Below are positions 61,919-64,000 of a stretch of 64,000 nt of DNA, in pieces. The first letter of the stretch is position 1. Each line of letters starts with the position of its first letter. The notes below the pieces were generated by a model. It saw nothing but the letters and a program-made list of their open reading frames with translations. It was not told the DNA's origin and ran no database searches. The stretch comes from Agroathelia rolfsii (lineage: Eukaryota > Basidiomycota > Agaricomycetes > Amylocorticiales > Amylocorticiaceae). The translations under genes were made by a program, and so were the position numbers. The stretch is taken from positions 1,523,001-1,587,000 of the forward strand of contig JABRWF010000005.1 of assembly GCA_018343915.1 (NCBI GenBank). Reading direction: 5' to 3'.

Positions 61919-63797
61919 TTAGACAGTGTAGCCACTGATATCATCGTAATCTGTGGTGATAAATATATGAGATCAACACTGAGCAAGTCTCTGACAAGGA
62001 CGGGAATCAACATACTGGAGGAGCCAGCGCTTCCACCGCTGGTGCTGAGACCGGACCAATCCCAAGTACCAGTGCAGCTCGTGCCGCAAAGCACGTAGAC
62101 CCGATCAGCACCGGAGTTCACGGATACAGTGTTGCCGCTTGTGAAGTCAACAGGGCCGAGCTTTGGGATTGATTAGGACGGACTTTCTACTATGAATAAA
62201 AAGGACCACATATCATACCGTAACACCATTGCTGGGTGTCCCAGTGGGCGAGCCGTTCTCGTAGTCTTGTTCAATAACGACACCGTACTCGGAGATGCCT
62301 ATATGAACAAGGGACTAAACGTCAAAGCAAATTCCAGGCCTGCTATGACTCCCACTTACCTGACACCGTATTACCCTTGTAGGTGATGGACGTGACAGAG
62401 GCATCGGTAGCACCATAGTCAGTCTTGATACGGAGACCGTTCACGGAGGAAGTGACGGTGTTGCCGGAGATGGTTACATCACTGACAGTCTTGTCGCTAG
62501 CAATGGAGCCAATGGAAATACCGTGACCTGTTATCATGTCCTATTTAACATGAGGCTTAGAGTATGACTTTATGATAGTGCGTACCACCAGAGCACTTGT
62601 TGTCAGAGAAGGTAATGCTGGAGCCACTGTTGATGGCCTGAAAAAAACACCGTAAGACATTTTGATAAGAAAGCGAGACGTATGGATCTGAAGTTTACCA
62701 AACAATCATCTTGATTCTCGCAAGTGCTGCCAGTGATAGTAAGGTCAGAAGCAGAAACATCGAAACAGTCGGTCTATTTCAAATCATCATTGTTAAAAAA
62801 AATTTCCCCTCATTCGGCTAGAGGGTGAGCATACGTTGTGACCAAGGGAGGATCCAGCAGACTGCCGGGATAGAACATCAAAATCAAGCAACTATAATCC
62901 TTATCAAAAATGACGTACATTGTTGATGGTAACATCAGAGACCGTGAAAGCTGAAAAAAGGTCACATGATCAATGGGGTTTGTTGTGTGAAGCGTAGATT
63001 ACTCACTGGCAGTGTTGCCAACACTAATAGCCTGGGCCGGGCTCTGCGAATATGGCGCACATTAAGATAAGCAATCCTTACTCCATAAACATATCAACTT
63101 ACGTTGAGGACGGTCTTTCAAAAAAGTATAAGTCATGAGAATATACGGATCTGAAATGCATTTCTTGTACTTACAACATCCTTGAAGGTTCCTCCACCCT
63201 TGGTGATCTTAACCATGGGGTGGGGCTTGGTAACACCACCATTGGTACCCTCACCATCCCAGTAGTCCGCGCCGAGGCTGTGAAAATACATGGGTCTCTG
63301 CTTGACTCGTGATGAAGATAACACATACCCGTTGAGCGTGTTGCCATTACCGTCAAAGGTGAAGGTATCGTCGTCGCTGTCAGTGCCGATCTCAAAGAGA
63401 GGGCCGTCCCATTCCTTGAAACCGAAGGTGACCTCACCCTTGAGGTTTACGGTAGTGCCAGATGCCAAGCCAGCTAGTATTCCCACCATTTAGCAATCTG
63501 TAAAGCCTGAGTAGTGAGCTTTGTCATACTAATGGATAGTGTCTCTCCAGCAGTCATGGTAAACGATTCAATGCTAGGGATATTATAAGAAACCCAGCTT
63601 TAGCGTTGACCATTGAACGCGACCTACTTGATGGTGGTGCAGGCCAGGTTATCAGAGGTGACATCTGAAGCAGAGCTAATTGTCGCAGTGCAACGCTTGC
63701 CAATCTTGCGTGGCTTGGCTGGCGGGGTAGGCGTAGCGTACGTAGATAACAAAGAGGCGAGTGCGAGAGCACCAACAATAGTGGAAACGCGAAGCAT
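61919..63797 (-). CDS. Secreted endopolygalacturonase, glycoside hydrolase family 28 (copy 2)
   Basis: A second secreted endopolygalacturonase, closely similar to copy 1 (16368-18225). The ATG at 63797 opens a signal peptide ([20 protein letters not shown]), then a shorter propeptide ending Lys-Arg before the first mature Cys. Active-site groups are all present: [21 protein letters not shown] and LRIKTDYGA. Shared blocks with small changes run to the end, [15 protein letters not shown] at 61919. Differences from copy 1 include [10 protein letters not shown] for [10 protein letters not shown] and LGADYWDG for QGASYWDG. Introns appear at the same places in both. The gene looks intact and should be active. 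Confidence 0.95.
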
Positions 63798-63875
63798 AAC
63801 TGTCGATTGGTAGTTTGTGTGGTGTGAATGTGAGACCAGAGAGTGACTGGTCTTTACTCGTATCCTCTTTCTGGC

Positions 63876-63882
63876 TTTTATA
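63876..63882 (-). promoter_or_regulatory. TATA box of polygalacturonase 2
   Basis: TATAAAA on the minus strand lies about 80 bases upstream of the start at 63797, mirroring the arrangement in copy 1. Confidence 0.6.
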
Positions 63883-64000
63883 TCTCAAAAACAGCGATAA
63901 AACTGGAAACCAGAGCGGCCCGGCGCAAGTAACAGTAGCCAGTGTACATGGTGTGAGGTGAGTGAATAACATAGACACGAGAGGGAGCAAGTGGAATCAC

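Overview
The window is nuclear DNA from a basidiomycete fungus, most likely a mushroom-forming agaricomycete. Genes are densely packed and split by many short introns of roughly 45-70 bases with GT...AG ends. The families fit: a DUF6534 membrane protein, PQ-loop proteins, an array of short-chain dehydrogenases, secreted GH28 pectinases, and conserved eukaryotic housekeeping genes. There is no rRNA, recognisable tRNA, CRISPR array, bacterial operon or intact transposon. Gene ends below come from reading exons across introns by eye; internal splice sites are approximate unless stated.

Left part (1-31 kb), mostly housekeeping. A large UFD4/TRIP12-type HECT ubiquitin ligase runs off the left edge (minus). 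It is followed by VPS72/SWC2 (plus), a class III aminotransferase (minus), the PSO2/SNM1 cross-link repair nuclease (minus), a secreted endopolygalacturonase (plus), a BSC6-like MFS transporter (minus), SFH5 (plus), glycerol kinase GUT1 (plus), a ZNHIT2-type HIT zinc-finger protein (minus) and, sharing its promoter region, the DBP9/DDX56 RNA helicase (plus).

Middle part (30-46 kb). CTF4/MCL1/WDHD1 replisome hub (plus), a DUF6534 membrane protein (plus), a RhoGAP-like protein whose arginine finger is missing (minus), CCZ1 (plus) and holocytochrome c synthase with four heme-binding-type CP motifs (plus).

Accessory part (46-64 kb). Four closely related SDR genes, three minus and one plus, enclose two decaying PQ-loop membrane protein copies. 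A ZIP zinc transporter (minus) follows, then about 4.8 kb with no recognisable gene, then a second GH28 polygalacturonase (minus), a close paralog of the first one 43 kb away and in opposite orientation.

I found no convincing new multi-gene system. The best leads are the SDR array with its PQ-loop relics, the degenerate RhoGAP, the unusual HCCS leader, candidate PCNA/SUMO-binding motifs in PSO2 and CTF4, and a perfect 8-bp inverted repeat upstream of CTF4.
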